Source: a virus. From it: a stretch of 31,384 nucleotides of DNA. The position numbers and the translations under genes are program-made. Positions 15,803-24,109 of the stretch are shown one piece after another (the first letter of the stretch is position 1; every line of letters begins with the position of its first letter). The stretch spans positions 1-31,384 of IMG/VR virus record IMGVR_UViG_3300027754_000297; one strand, written 5' to 3'. The notes below the pieces were generated by a model. It was given only the letters and a program-made list of their open reading frames with translations, was not told where the DNA came from and did not search any database.

Positions 15803-16169
15803 TATAATAGTGTTAACTTTGACTGAGAAATGTACTTTAACTAATCCATTGTTTTTGTTTAGATTTATCAATGACGAATCTAAGGTTAGCTATACATTTA
15901 TTGCTGCTGACACTTCATTACATACGGACCGTTATAATAGGTTTACTATTACCGAAACTTTAACACCTACATTAACAGCATCACAAGTAAGCTTGCCGTT
16001 GCCTGGTTTTTATCACTATGAAATATACGAACAAACATCACCAACTAATTTAAATTACACTTTGTCAACGGGAATAGTTGAATATGGCAAGGTAAAAGTA
16101 ATAGGTACGGCAAGCACAACAACGGCTTACGACAACCAAACCAAAATAAATATAATATATAATGGCTAG
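15774..16169 (+). CDS. Hypothetical beta-rich virion-region protein
   Basis: 131 aa from a TTG at 15774, kept because the residues after it (IKLIKNQSNIIVLTLTEKC) match the usual start of this kind of Bacteroidota-phage protein; the next usable start would cut into the first strands. It is predicted all-beta with a Thr-rich C-terminal half. It lies between the small connector-region pair and the portal gene and overlaps the portal start by 8 bp. Probably structural, but the role is unknown. Confidence 0.55.
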   Translation: MIKLIKNQSNIIVLTLTEKCTLTNPLFLFRFINDESKVSYTFIAADTSLHTDRYNRFTITETLTPTLTASQVSLPLPGFYHYEIYEQTSPTNLNYTLSTGIVEYGKVKVIGTASTTTAYDNQTKINIIYNG

Positions 16170-17946
16170 TAATATACTTTACGTTAAATTAAACGCCTTT
16201 GAAATTCCTGAATTTAAGGAAAACAAGGGTAAAGAGTGGATAAGTTATGGAAACGATAATAACTTTCCTAACTTATTACTAGACATGTACGACAATGCGC
16301 CAAAACATAGGGCCATTGTAGATGGTAAGGCTGATTTAATTGCTGGTAAAGGTTGGAATATTAATAATAAAGCAGTTAGTGTTTTAAATGCTGCTAAATT
16401 AATTGAGTTTACTCAGACAATAAATCCAAGCGAAAGTTTATTTGAGTTAACAAAGAAAATATCTTTGGATCTTGAATTATTCGGTGGGTTTTATATTCAA
16501 GCCATTTGGAATAATTTAAGAACTGATTTTGATTTATACCATGTTGACTTTTCAAAGATAAGAACTAATAAAACACAAGATAAATTCTTCTTTAGTAACG
16601 ATTGGAAGGCTTATAATCAAAGTGCAGATAAAACGGGATTTAAAGAGATAGAAAAGTTTGATCCTGAAAATAAAACATCAGGTATTTTTTATTATAAAGC
16701 TTATAGGCCGAATCAAGGGGTTTATCCGTTGCCAGGTTATGTGGCAGCTTTAAAATATATTGAAATTGAGAAAGAAATTGCTAATTTTCACTTAAACAAT
16801 ATAAAAAATTCCTTCGTGGGCGGGACTCTTTTGAGTTTTAATAATGGTCAACCAACTTTAGAAGAACAAAAAGAAATAGAAAAACAAATTAAAAACAAAC
16901 ACACGGGAACTGATAACGCTGGCGGTGTGGTGTTGGTGTTTAGTGAGGGTAAAGACAAAGAGCCTAGTGTAATTCCACTTAGGACAAACGATTTTGATAA
17001 AGCATTTGAAGTATTAAACAAGACAGTTACCCAAGAGATATTCACCGGACATAGAATCACAAGCGGTCAATTATTCGGTATTGATGGTGAATCGGCATTT
17101 GCTAGGAATGTAATCCGCGATGCATCGGAGTTCTTTCAAAATACCTATGTAACACCAAAACAACAGACTTTAGAGGGCGTAATTAATGACTTTGCTAACT
17201 TATTAAATATTGATGGAAGGCTTAATATTATTCCATTGGAAATTATAGGTGTTGATTATTCAGAGGCATTAATTCAGGCGGTTATTCCAATAGAATTATT
17301 AAGAAAAAAAGTAGCTGAAAGGTTAGGTATTGATTTAAATGATACGCAAAAGTTCAGCAAAGAACTAACCGAAGAGGAAGCCTTAGAGGTATTTGCAAAA
17401 TATGGCGAATCGATGGAAGGATACGAAATAATACACGCGGAGGCTATCCCGACAAACTTTGCAACTATAACAATTACAACGCTTGATAAATCAATTATAG
17501 ATATTCTAAGCAATGATAATTTAATAAGCAATAAGAACATTGCCGAGGCCTTAAAAGTTGATGTAAAGACAATAGAAGAAGCCATAATTAAACTTACTGA
17601 TAATGGAATGATTCAAATTGTAGATAACGAAAGGAATCTAACAAAAAAAGGCGAAAGCATTAAAAAATTGGATTCACCCGTTGAGGAAATATTAGTTCGG
17701 TATGTTTACGATAAGAAGCCAGGAATATCAGGTGAAAAAATTATAGATACTACTAGAAAGTTTTGCAGAGATTTATTAGAGAATCCAAAACAATACAAAA
17801 GAACTGATATCGAAGCTATGAATAACGAATTAGGTACAAATGTTTGGCTTACCCGTGGCGGTTGGTATCATAACCCAAAGACCGGATTAACATCAACATC
17901 ATGCCGTCATATATGGCAACAAGTATTAATAAGACCTAAGAAATAA
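16162..17946 (+). CDS. Portal protein with C-terminal winged-helix and MuF-like domains
   Basis: 594 aa. Residues about 1-390 look like a portal: EWISYGNDNNFPNLLLDMYDNAPKHRAIVDGKADLIAGKGW, then TVTQEIFTGHRITSGQLFG near 288-306 and a helix-rich stretch to about 390. Two extra parts follow. Residues 438-500 read as a winged helix-turn-helix (ISNKNIAEALKVDVKTIEEAI). Residues 508-594 have RKFCRDLL, RGGWYHNP and a final CRHIW, the pattern at the C-terminus of Mu-F/SPP1-gp7-like head morphogenesis proteins. The portal forms the ring at one capsid vertex through which terminase loads DNA. Confidence 0.8.
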   Translation: MASNILYVKLNAFEIPEFKENKGKEWISYGNDNNFPNLLLDMYDNAPKHRAIVDGKADLIAGKGWNINNKAVSVLNAAKLIEFTQTINPSESLFELTKKISLDLELFGGFYIQAIWNNLRTDFDLYHVDFSKIRTNKTQDKFFFSNDWKAYNQSADKTGFKEIEKFDPENKTSGIFYYKAYRPNQGVYPLPGYVAALKYIEIEKEIANFHLNNIKNSFVGGTLLSFNNGQPTLEEQKEIEKQIKNKHTGTDNAGGVVLVFSEGKDKEPSVIPLRTNDFDKAFEVLNKTVTQEIFTGHRITSGQLFGIDGESAFARNVIRDASEFFQNTYVTPKQQTLEGVINDFANLLNIDGRLNIIPLEIIGVDYSEALIQAVIPIELLRKKVAERLGIDLNDTQKFSKELTEEEALEVFAKYGESMEGYEIIHAEAIPTNFATITITTLDKSIIDILSNDNLISNKNIAEALKVDVKTIEEAIIKLTDNGMIQIVDNERNLTKKGESIKKLDSPVEEILVRYVYDKKPGISGEKIIDTTRKFCRDLLENPKQYKRTDIEAMNNELGTNVWLTRGGWYHNPKTGLTSTSCRHIWQQVLIRPKK

Positions 17947-17949
17947 GTT

Positions 17950-18525
17950 ATGGCAGTTATATTTATATCGGAACAAGCTTTAAAAGATAATTCGATAATC
18001 AACGAAAACGTGGACATGAAAGTTTTGTTACCAACTATTAAGCTGGCACAGGAAAAATTCATGTTACCAATTTTAGGAACGGGTTTATATAATCAAATCA
18101 AAACACAAGTAAGCGCATCAACTGTATCAGTGCTTAACAAAACATTGCTTGATGATTACATACAGCCAGCTTTGATTTGGTGGATTATGGCCGAGGCTCC
18201 GATGCCATTGACTTATAAATTCATGAATAAATCGGTGGCCACAAGATCAAGTGAGAACGCGAATGCTGCTAGCCTTAATGATTTATTGAAATTAGAAGAA
18301 AGGTTTAAATATAACGCGGAATGGTATTCTCAAAGAATAACTAATTACTTATTGACTAATCACACGTCATATCCTTTATATCTTAGTCCTGGAAATACCA
18401 TTGACACTATTGTGCCTAAACGCACCATGTATTCAAGCGGAATGTATCTAGGAAGCACAATAGGTAAAAACTTACCTTTTAGCGACAGATTCCAAGGTAA
18501 TATTGATTCTCAATGTATAGACTAA
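17950..18525 (+). CDS. Head-tail connector-like protein (DUF6712-type)
   Basis: 191 aa, largely helical. The opening (FISEQALKDNSIINENVDMKVLLP) and IQPALIWWIMAEAPM segment match a conserved protein placed right after the portal in Bacteroidota phages and assumed to be an adaptor (gp6-like) under the portal. The start follows the portal stop by 3 bp. The assignment rests on the family pattern and gene order. Confidence 0.65.
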   Translation: MAVIFISEQALKDNSIINENVDMKVLLPTIKLAQEKFMLPILGTGLYNQIKTQVSASTVSVLNKTLLDDYIQPALIWWIMAEAPMPLTYKFMNKSVATRSSENANAASLNDLLKLEERFKYNAEWYSQRITNYLLTNHTSYPLYLSPGNTIDTIVPKRTMYSSGMYLGSTIGKNLPFSDRFQGNIDSQCID

Positions 18526-18650
18526 TGGCATACACAAAAAACGAAAACAAATTAAAAATATTCCTTCAAAAAATAGAAAATGAAAAGAACGTTAAATCAA
18601 ATAAACGAGCTATTGGAAGGAATAGCAACAGCGCACCAACAAATAAATAG
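18525..18650 (+). CDS. Possible small basic protein
   Basis: 41 codons from an ATG that shares one base with the preceding stop (TAATG) to the TAG at 18648-18650; it overlaps the next gene by 71 bp in another frame. The product is lysine/asparagine-rich (MAYTKNENKLKIFLQKIENE). Overlapping position and length make it uncertain. Confidence 0.35.
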   Translation: MAYTKNENKLKIFLQKIENEKNVKSNKRAIGRNSNSAPTNK

Positions 18651-19212
18651 TTACGGGATAGGGGATTTATACGACCTTGTGGCAAATGGGGCCGTAACTT
18701 ATCCTCTGATGTTTACTGTAATAAATCCAGGGCAGATACAAGGCAAACAAATGAGCCTTAATCTATCTTTGCTATTTATGGACTTGGTTCATAAAGATCA
18801 ACATAACGAACTTGAGGTGTTGAGCGATCAATTGCAAATCGGAACTGACGTAGTGGCCCAATTACGAGCGCCATTATACGAAGATTGGTTTATGGTTGGT
18901 GATTCTGTAAGTTTTGAGGACTTTACAGAACGGTTTAATGACGAAGTGGCTGGCTATAAGATTGATATTACATTAAATTTATCGGAGCAATTTAATCTTT
19001 GCGCCTTGCCAATAGTAGGCAGTCCATCAGGGCCAAGTGGGTGTTCACCAGCTTTGGTACAAAACAGCGATTTTAGCTATTTAGTTTATGTGGCTTCGGG
19101 AGGAACTTTAAATTTACCTGATACAACAATAAACTTTAATGTAGGTGGCAATATTACAAGTACAACGATTCCAACGCTTAAAAATTCAGTTATAAACGTA
19201 GTATGGCAATAG
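18580..19212 (+). CDS. Putative head-tail joining/tail completion protein
   Basis: 210 aa. The start (LNQINELLEGIATAHQQINS), GAVTYPLMFTVI and LSLLFMDLVHKD ... ELEVLSDQLQI segments are well conserved among Bacteroidota phages in this position, after the adaptor and before the fibres. The acidic mid-region and the mixed alpha/beta pattern fit a tail terminator or stopper. The last 60 residues are Gly/Asn/Thr-rich and may be a fibre-like extension; they overlap the next start by 10 bp. The exact function is inferred from order. Confidence 0.55.
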   Translation: MKRTLNQINELLEGIATAHQQINSYGIGDLYDLVANGAVTYPLMFTVINPGQIQGKQMSLNLSLLFMDLVHKDQHNELEVLSDQLQIGTDVVAQLRAPLYEDWFMVGDSVSFEDFTERFNDEVAGYKIDITLNLSEQFNLCALPIVGSPSGPSGCSPALVQNSDFSYLVYVASGGTLNLPDTTINFNVGGNITSTTIPTLKNSVINVVWQ

Positions 19213-20768
19213 ATATTAATATACCTTCACAAGTAGCGCAGACGATAACTAACGGTGTAACGGGTACGGCACCAAGTCAAGATGCTGTTTTTGATGCGTT
19301 GGCATTGAAGGAAAACATAGCAAACAAAGGGATTGCAAACGGTTATGTGCCATTAAATGCTTCAACAAAAGTAGATAGTACATACTTACCTAGTTATGTT
19401 GATGATGTTATTGAAGTGGCTAATTATGCTGCTTTGCCAAATCCTGGTGAAACTGGAAAAATATACATTACTTTAAATAATAATTTACTTTTTCGTTGGG
19501 GTGGTACTGTATACGTGCAAGTTGGTGGACAAGACCCAGTATGGGGAGGTATAGTTGGAACGCTAAGCAATCAAACAGACTTACAGAATGCTTTAAATGG
19601 CAAATATGATGATCCAACGGGTACTTCTTCTCAATATATAAAAGGAGATGGTACATTAGGTACTTCTGTTAGCGGAACAGTAACTAGTGTAGGGTTAACT
19701 ATGCCAAGTGCATTTACTGTTGCTAGTTCGCCAATAACTAGTAGTGGAACTATTGCAGTAACGGGAGCAGGTGTATCTTCTCAATATGTAAGAGGAGATG
19801 GTCAATTAGCTACATTACCTACATCAAGCGGAGGAGGTTCTTCATTAAGTTATTATCTTAATGGTAGCGTTTCACAAGGTACTTTTGGAGGTAATGCTTA
19901 TAAACAATTAAGCAAAACACCTGTAATAGGTGCTGGAACAGATTTTACTATTAATGCAAATGGATATATTGCAAGATTTATTACAGATGCAGGAGACCCT
20001 TCTTTTTTATCTATACCTAGTGGTAATTGGAATTTAGGGTTTTTCTTTCAAGCGAGTTCGGGAGGAGGTTCGCCTACATTTTATGTAAACGTATATAAAT
20101 ATAACGGAGGTTTTACTTTAATAGGAACTAACTCAACAGCACCCGAAGGTATTACAAACGGAACTTTAATTGATAGTTATTTTACATCTGTTACTATCCC
20201 AACAACAACGTTAAATTTAACGGATAGGTTGGCAATTGACATATACGTTGTACACAGTGGAAGGACAATCACTTTACATACAGAGGATAGTCATCTTTGC
20301 CAAGTTATTACTACATTTAGCACAGGATTAGCTGCATTAAATGGCTTAACAAATCAAGTTCAGTATTTAGCCACAGGCACAAGCGGAACGGATTTTGCGA
20401 TAAATAGCACAACAGATACGCATACGTTTAATATGCCTACCGCAAGTGCAACAAAAAGAGGTTTACTAAGTACAACAGATTGGAGTACATTTAATGGTAA
20501 ACAAGATTTACTTGTTAGCACAACCAACATTAAAAGTATTAACGGAAATAGTATTTTAGGTAGTGGTGATTTGGTGTTGGCTACAACTAAAATTAGGAGG
20601 CACGCGACTAATGGAACTTATGACTATTTAGGATTTGCACCAACTGGAACGGCAGAGAGTACGGCAACTTGGACATTAACACGATTAACATTAAGCAATA
20701 CGGGAACTAGCGCAGTAATGCATGCAACGGATAGTTGGAATAATAGAGTAACAGCAACTTATATATAA
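19203..20768 (+). CDS. Putative tail fibre / receptor-binding protein
   Basis: 521 aa, rich in Gly, Ser, Thr and Asn. The N-terminal 60 residues (INIPSQVAQTITNGVTGTAPSQDAVFDALALKE) are of the fibre-base type. Two copies of a short module, SSQYIKGDGTL (about 142-152) and SSQYVRGDGQL (about 193-203), repeat within a beta-rich shaft. A Gly/Ser linker (GGGSS) and a lectin-like middle precede a C-terminal stalk with KRGLLSTTDWSTFNGKQD. It would reach out from the tail tip and bind the host surface. The host receptor cannot be predicted. Confidence 0.65.
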   Translation: MAIDINIPSQVAQTITNGVTGTAPSQDAVFDALALKENIANKGIANGYVPLNASTKVDSTYLPSYVDDVIEVANYAALPNPGETGKIYITLNNNLLFRWGGTVYVQVGGQDPVWGGIVGTLSNQTDLQNALNGKYDDPTGTSSQYIKGDGTLGTSVSGTVTSVGLTMPSAFTVASSPITSSGTIAVTGAGVSSQYVRGDGQLATLPTSSGGGSSLSYYLNGSVSQGTFGGNAYKQLSKTPVIGAGTDFTINANGYIARFITDAGDPSFLSIPSGNWNLGFFFQASSGGGSPTFYVNVYKYNGGFTLIGTNSTAPEGITNGTLIDSYFTSVTIPTTTLNLTDRLAIDIYVVHSGRTITLHTEDSHLCQVITTFSTGLAALNGLTNQVQYLATGTSGTDFAINSTTDTHTFNMPTASATKRGLLSTTDWSTFNGKQDLLVSTTNIKSINGNSILGSGDLVLATTKIRRHATNGTYDYLGFAPTGTAESTATWTLTRLTLSNTGTSAVMHATDSWNNRVTATYI

Positions 20769-20776
20769 TAGAAATT

Positions 20777-20959
20777 ATGATAGATTATAAATACGCATTT
20801 GTTTGCAACGAGATTAATAATAATCTTTATGCCCTTGTTATGACTTGTTGGTATAATGAAGAAGATGGGACTCGTATAGATGTAAAATCGGACACACAAG
20901 TAAATTTAACCTTAGCTGAAGCCTTTACATTGGCGCAAGCATTCGCAAATCCTGAATAA
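20777..20959 (+). CDS. Small hypothetical protein between fibre genes
   Basis: 60 aa, mixed alpha/beta, with no recognised family. It includes ALVMTCWYNEEDGTRIDVKSD and a C-terminal helix (TLAEAFTLAQAF). It lies between two fibre-type genes, 8 bp after one and 2 bp before the other. The position suggests a fibre chaperone or accessory, which is only inference. Confidence 0.6.
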   Translation: MIDYKYAFVCNEINNNLYALVMTCWYNEEDGTRIDVKSDTQVNLTLAEAFTLAQAFANPE

Positions 20960-20961
20960 TT

Positions 20962-22524
20962 ATGGCAGTTGTATATCCTTTAGCCAATGGAAATTGGTCA
21001 ACAGTAGTAAATTGGTATAGTGGAGGTATTCCTTATGGGTCTTTACCGTTATCAACAGATGATGTGTTTACTAATGGAAAAACTTTAACTTTAGATATTG
21101 ACAATGTTACTGTTAATACATTATCTAATTATGCCGGAACTGGAATAGTAGCAAATGGAAGTTTAACAATTTCATCCAATAAAACTTTTACTTGTAATAA
21201 TATAACTGCAAATTTAAATACAGTTTTGTTTATTACATCAACAAGTAATACAATTAATTTAATTAGTACGACTATTAATGGATCAGCTGGAAATATAATT
21301 TATGTCGTAAGTATTAGCGGGACTTCAGGAACAGTTAATATAACATCAACAAATATTATTGGAAATGGTCAAAATGGAGGTGGTGGTGCTGTTGGAAATA
21401 GTGGAAGCGGAACAGTTAATATAACATCAACAATTACGAGTACTAATAATTATGCAATACAAAATATATCAAATGGAATAATTAATATAACTGGAAATAT
21501 AACATCTAGTTCTGTCGGCATACAAAGTGTTAATCAAAATGGTTCAGGTGGAATAATAAATATTACTGGGGCATTATTAGGAGGTTCATTTGCAACTGGT
21601 TCTTGTATATATAATACTTTAGGAACTGTAAATATTCTTTCTAATCAAACAATGACTGGAACAACTGGTATAGCTGTAACTTCAAATTCAGGAACTACAA
21701 ATTTCGGTACTGTTGGAACACCAATAACAATTACTGGTGCACCTTCTAGTGCAGCATCTAGTATGTATGCTTGTTACCATTTAGGCGGAGGCAATGTAAA
21801 TTTATATGGTAATATAGTTTTACAAAATTATTCATTCAGTATTTCATTAGGTTTGTTTAGATATGGGACAACAAGTGGAACAATGACTATTAATGGTAAT
21901 ATTACAGCTGGTACAGTTGCAAATACTATTGCTTTAAATATTGAAAATACGGGAACAGTTACGGTTAACGGTAACGTAACAGGTGGAAGTAATGCTACTA
22001 ATACACCTGCAATATATATAACACAAGCAGGCACTATTAATATTAATGGAACTACTACAAGTAATAGTTATCCTGCAATTTACTCAACTGTTACAACAGC
22101 TAAATTTAACCTATTAGGAAATGTTGTAAATGTAGGAAGTATGCCAGCGTATTTTGGAAGTTTTAATATTAAAATTTCTCCAACAGTTGCGCAACAATTT
22201 ACTTTTCAAGATACAAATAATGCTAATAGAATAATAGCAACATCGAACATAAGTCCTGGAGCTCCATCAGTTGGAAATGTTAGATTTGGAACTGTATATG
22301 GTTCAAGTTCAGAATTTACGGGTACTTTACGCGTACCGAATCCAAATACCGTATCCTTGGGAGTGTTAACCGATAATACAACGGGTACTATGTTAATGAC
22401 ACCAGCTGACTTTTGGGGTGTTGCATCAAGCGGATTAACAACAGTAGGAAGCATCGGAGAGCGATTAAAAACAGCATCAACGGTTCAATCAAATGGGGAT
22501 CAATTAGCATCTTATATTGTATAA
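20962..22524 (+). CDS. Putative tail spike with repeated beta-coil body
   Basis: 520 aa. The start (YPLANGNWSTVVNWYSGGIP and PLSTDDVFTNGKTLTLD) resembles the N-terminal domain of Bacteroidota extracellular and phage proteins with G8-like folds. Residues about 60-400 repeat short strands such as GTVNITSTNI and GNITSSSVGI, like the rungs of a right-handed beta helix, rich in Asn, Gly, Ser, Thr and Ile. A 25-bp exact direct repeat (21328-21352 and 21409-21433, spaced 81 bp or 27 codons) marks one duplicated rung. The end (FRFGTVYGSSSEFTGTLRV, PNPNTVSLGVLTDNTTGT, ASTVQSNGDQLASYIV) is a C-terminal pattern I recognise from fibres of this group. Likely role: host-surface adhesin or spike. Confidence 0.65.
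   Translation: MAVVYPLANGNWSTVVNWYSGGIPYGSLPLSTDDVFTNGKTLTLDIDNVTVNTLSNYAGTGIVANGSLTISSNKTFTCNNITANLNTVLFITSTSNTINLISTTINGSAGNIIYVVSISGTSGTVNITSTNIIGNGQNGGGGAVGNSGSGTVNITSTITSTNNYAIQNISNGIINITGNITSSSVGIQSVNQNGSGGIINITGALLGGSFATGSCIYNTLGTVNILSNQTMTGTTGIAVTSNSGTTNFGTVGTPITITGAPSSAASSMYACYHLGGGNVNLYGNIVLQNYSFSISLGLFRYGTTSGTMTINGNITAGTVANTIALNIENTGTVTVNGNVTGGSNATNTPAIYITQAGTININGTTTSNSYPAIYSTVTTAKFNLLGNVVNVGSMPAYFGSFNIKISPTVAQQFTFQDTNNANRIIATSNISPGAPSVGNVRFGTVYGSSSEFTGTLRVPNPNTVSLGVLTDNTTGTMLMTPADFWGVASSGLTTVGSIGERLKTASTVQSNGDQLASYIV
21328..21433 (+). repeat. 25-bp direct repeat pair inside spike gene
   Basis: The same 25 bases occur at 21328-21352 and 21409-21433. They encode the strand GTVNITST in the same frame, and the 81-bp spacing is a multiple of three, so loss or gain by recombination would keep the reading frame. 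Confidence 0.9.
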
Positions 22525-22525
22525 C

Positions 22526-22810
22526 ATGAATGATATATTAATAATATTAGCTACTGCTGGAAGTGGCGGTTTATTTGGCTGGTTTTTTACTAGAAAAAAA
22601 CAAAACGCAGAGGTTACCGGGGCCAATATTGACAACGACACTAAGGTGATAGAGCTATGGAAAGGATGGAGCGAACATTTGCAAGGAGAGATTGATCTAA
22701 TGAGCCGAAAATTAGAGCAGTTAACCAAGAGAATTGAAGAGCTGGAAACCGAAAATAAACAGCATTTGAAAACTATTGAAAAACTATTGAATAATGGACA
22801 ACATATCTAA
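22526..22810 (+). CDS. Small membrane-anchored coiled-coil protein (holin/spanin-like)
   Basis: 94 aa from the ATG at 22526; an in-frame TTG at 22517 adds three unlikely residues. One hydrophobic N-terminal segment (ILIILATAGSGGLFGWFF, about 4-21) is followed by a basic stretch (RKKQ), then a heptad-rich coiled coil (about 40-94). This single N-terminal anchor plus periplasmic or cytoplasmic coil resembles i-spanins and small lysis or accessory proteins. It sits directly before the endolysin gene, overlapping it by 17 bp. The lysis role is inferred from position. Confidence 0.5.
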   Translation: MNDILIILATAGSGGLFGWFFTRKKQNAEVTGANIDNDTKVIELWKGWSEHLQGEIDLMSRKLEQLTKRIEELETENKQHLKTIEKLLNNGQHI

Positions 22811-23216
22811 GCACATAACGTATATAGAGGCCACGCAATCACCAACAGCTGTAAAGTTAGGTATTAATAACAACCCTAACGAAGCGCAGTTAAAGGCTAT
22901 GAAATTAGTTGCAGAAAAATGTTTTGAGCCTTTGAGGATTTGGTATAATAAGCCTATAAAGATAAATAGTTTCTATCGAAGTGATTTATTAAATCGGGCC
23001 GTTAAAGGGGCAATCACAAGCCAACATAAGAAAGGTGAGGCAATAGACATTGACGCTGGTAGTAAGGAAGAGAATAAGAAGCTATTTGAGTATATTAAGG
23101 CTAATTTGGAATTCGATCAGCTTTTGTGGGAATATGGAAATTCTATTGGTCCAGATTGGGTACATGTATCATATAATAAAAATAAAAACAGAAAACAAGT
23201 ATTAATTATAAAGTAA
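22794..23216 (+). CDS. Endolysin, M15-family peptidase
   Basis: 140 aa. It is a zinc D-Ala-D-Ala carboxypeptidase-like enzyme that cuts peptide cross-links in the host wall. The core is complete: SQHKKGEAIDID gives the first His (78) and Asp (85), WEYG gives Glu113 as general base, and DWVHVSY gives the second His (124). There is no signal peptide, so export should depend on a holin. It is flanked by a membrane coiled-coil gene and, after a homing endonuclease, by a holin-like gene. The length suits a single-domain lysin. Confidence 0.88.
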   Translation: MDNISKHITYIEATQSPTAVKLGINNNPNEAQLKAMKLVAEKCFEPLRIWYNKPIKINSFYRSDLLNRAVKGAITSQHKKGEAIDIDAGSKEENKKLFEYIKANLEFDQLLWEYGNSIGPDWVHVSYNKNKNRKQVLIIK

Positions 23217-23251
23217 ATTTATTATATTTATGGTCGTAAAAAATTATAAAT

Positions 23252-23293
23252 ATGGAAAATTGAAAATTTATAAAAAATTATGAAAATCGTTAT
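23252..23293 (+). other. Severed 5' part of the homing endonuclease reading frame
   Basis: From the ATG at 23252 this frame reads MEN, then TGA (23261-23263), then KFIKNYENRY, directly continuous with the start of the HNH gene. NUMOD4 motifs normally carry Trp at the place of the TGA. A TGG-to-TGA change would therefore split the original gene. TGA acts as a normal stop in this genome (many ATGA overlaps). Confidence 0.6.
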
Positions 23294-23779
23294 ATGATTA
23301 GCGATTTAGGTAATATTAAAAGTTTAAAAAAACCTCACAGAAATTCAGAAAAAATTTTAAAGCCAGTAATTCAAACGGGCGGATATTGTGCAATTGATTT
23401 AGGTGATGGAAAAAAAATAAAAAGATTTTTAATTCATAGATTAGTTTTAGAAAATTTTATTGAAAATCCATTAAATAAAAAACAAGTTAATCATATTAAT
23501 GGAATAAAAAACGATAATAAATTAAATAATTTAGAATGGGTAACTGCAAGTGAAAATCAAAAACATTCTATATTAATTGGATTAAGAACTACCAAAGGAA
23601 TTAAAAATTCACAATGTAAAATTAAAGAAAGTGATGTTTTAAAAATATTAAATGATAATAGAAATTATAAAGAAATAGCATTAGAATATAAAATTTCAAT
23701 TTCAACAATATCTGATATTAAAAGAGGATATAGTTGGACACATATAACTAATTTACCAAATAAAAAAATCATAAAATGA
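23294..23779 (+). CDS. HNH homing endonuclease, N-terminally truncated
   Basis: 161 aa from the ATG at 23294. The NUMOD4 remnant (MISDLGNIKSLKK) is followed by the HNH core: IHRLVLENF with His48, VNHING with His67, and NDNKLNNLEWVT (73-84). Residues about 113-150 form a helix-turn-helix (DVLKILNDN ... ISISTISDIKRGYSW) of the DNA-binding type found in these enzymes. Compared with a complete copy it lacks the first 14 residues, cut off by an in-frame TGA at 23261-23263. It interrupts the lysis cluster, and its stop overlaps the next start (ATGA). Likely a free-standing selfish nuclease, now possibly weak or inactive. Confidence 0.8.
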   Translation: MISDLGNIKSLKKPHRNSEKILKPVIQTGGYCAIDLGDGKKIKRFLIHRLVLENFIENPLNKKQVNHINGIKNDNKLNNLEWVTASENQKHSILIGLRTTKGIKNSQCKIKESDVLKILNDNRNYKEIALEYKISISTISDIKRGYSWTHITNLPNKKIIK

Positions 23780-23982
23780 AAATAAAAGATAGATTTTTAG
23801 CACCTACGCCTAAGTTTTGGCGTAAAGTAAGAAATGTATTAATAGGTATCGGAACTGTATCGGGTGCTCTTATTGTAGCTCCAGGGTTACCCGTATTATT
23901 AGTTACCTTGGCTACTTATGGCGTAACAATAGGTACAATAGGTGCGACATTATCACAATTGACTGTTGAGGACAAAAAATAA
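23776..23982 (+). CDS. Putative holin
   Basis: 68 aa. A basic, aromatic N-terminus (MKIKDRFLAPTPKFWRKV) precedes two hydrophobic segments (about 20-36 and 39-59) joined by a turn with Gly and Pro, and a charged C-terminus (SQLTVEDKK). Two membrane segments at this size and a position beside the endolysin suggest a class II-type holin that forms holes in the inner membrane. Similar small proteins are common in Bacteroidota phages. A general membrane protein is the alternative. Confidence 0.55.
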   Translation: MKIKDRFLAPTPKFWRKVRNVLIGIGTVSGALIVAPGLPVLLVTLATYGVTIGTIGATLSQLTVEDKK

Positions 23983-23997
23983 TTAGATTCATTATCA

Positions 23998-24027
23998 GGT
24001 AGTTAGAGAAATTTAACTACTTTTTTT
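23998..24027 (+). terminator. Rho-independent terminator after lysis genes
   Basis: GTAGTTA at 23999-24005 pairs with TAACTAC at 24014-24020 around an 8-base loop, followed by seven T (24021-24027). It closes the late operon 16 bp after the last lysis gene. Confidence 0.85.
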
Positions 24028-24040
24028 ATGTTTTTATATA

Positions 24041-24071
24041 AATAAATTTGTTAGTATTAAATTTATTAGTA
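24041..24071 (+). repeat. 31-bp repeat, copy 1 (promoter block)
   Basis: These 31 bases are identical to 25105-25135 and cover the -33 box, the spacer and the first two bases of the -7 box. The match stops inside the -7 element. Confidence 0.95.
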
Positions 24072-24077
24072 CATTTG
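24047..24077 (+). promoter_or_regulatory. Early promoter 1, Bacteroidota consensus
   Basis: TTTG at 24047-24050, 19 bp, then TACATTTG at 24070-24077: a perfect -33/-7 Bacteroidota promoter. It lies directly after the terminator and before the first early ORF (24110), leaving a leader of about 25 bases. Bases 24041-24071 are repeated exactly at 25105-25135. Confidence 0.8.
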
Positions 24078-24109
24078 TATCAGAAACAAACACTAAAACA
24101 CTTACAGCC

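Noticed and set aside
23252-23263. Recoding of TGA as tryptophan in this phage
   Set aside because: Many genes end at TGA in ATGA overlaps and use TGG for Trp. One isolated TGA is better explained by a mutation.
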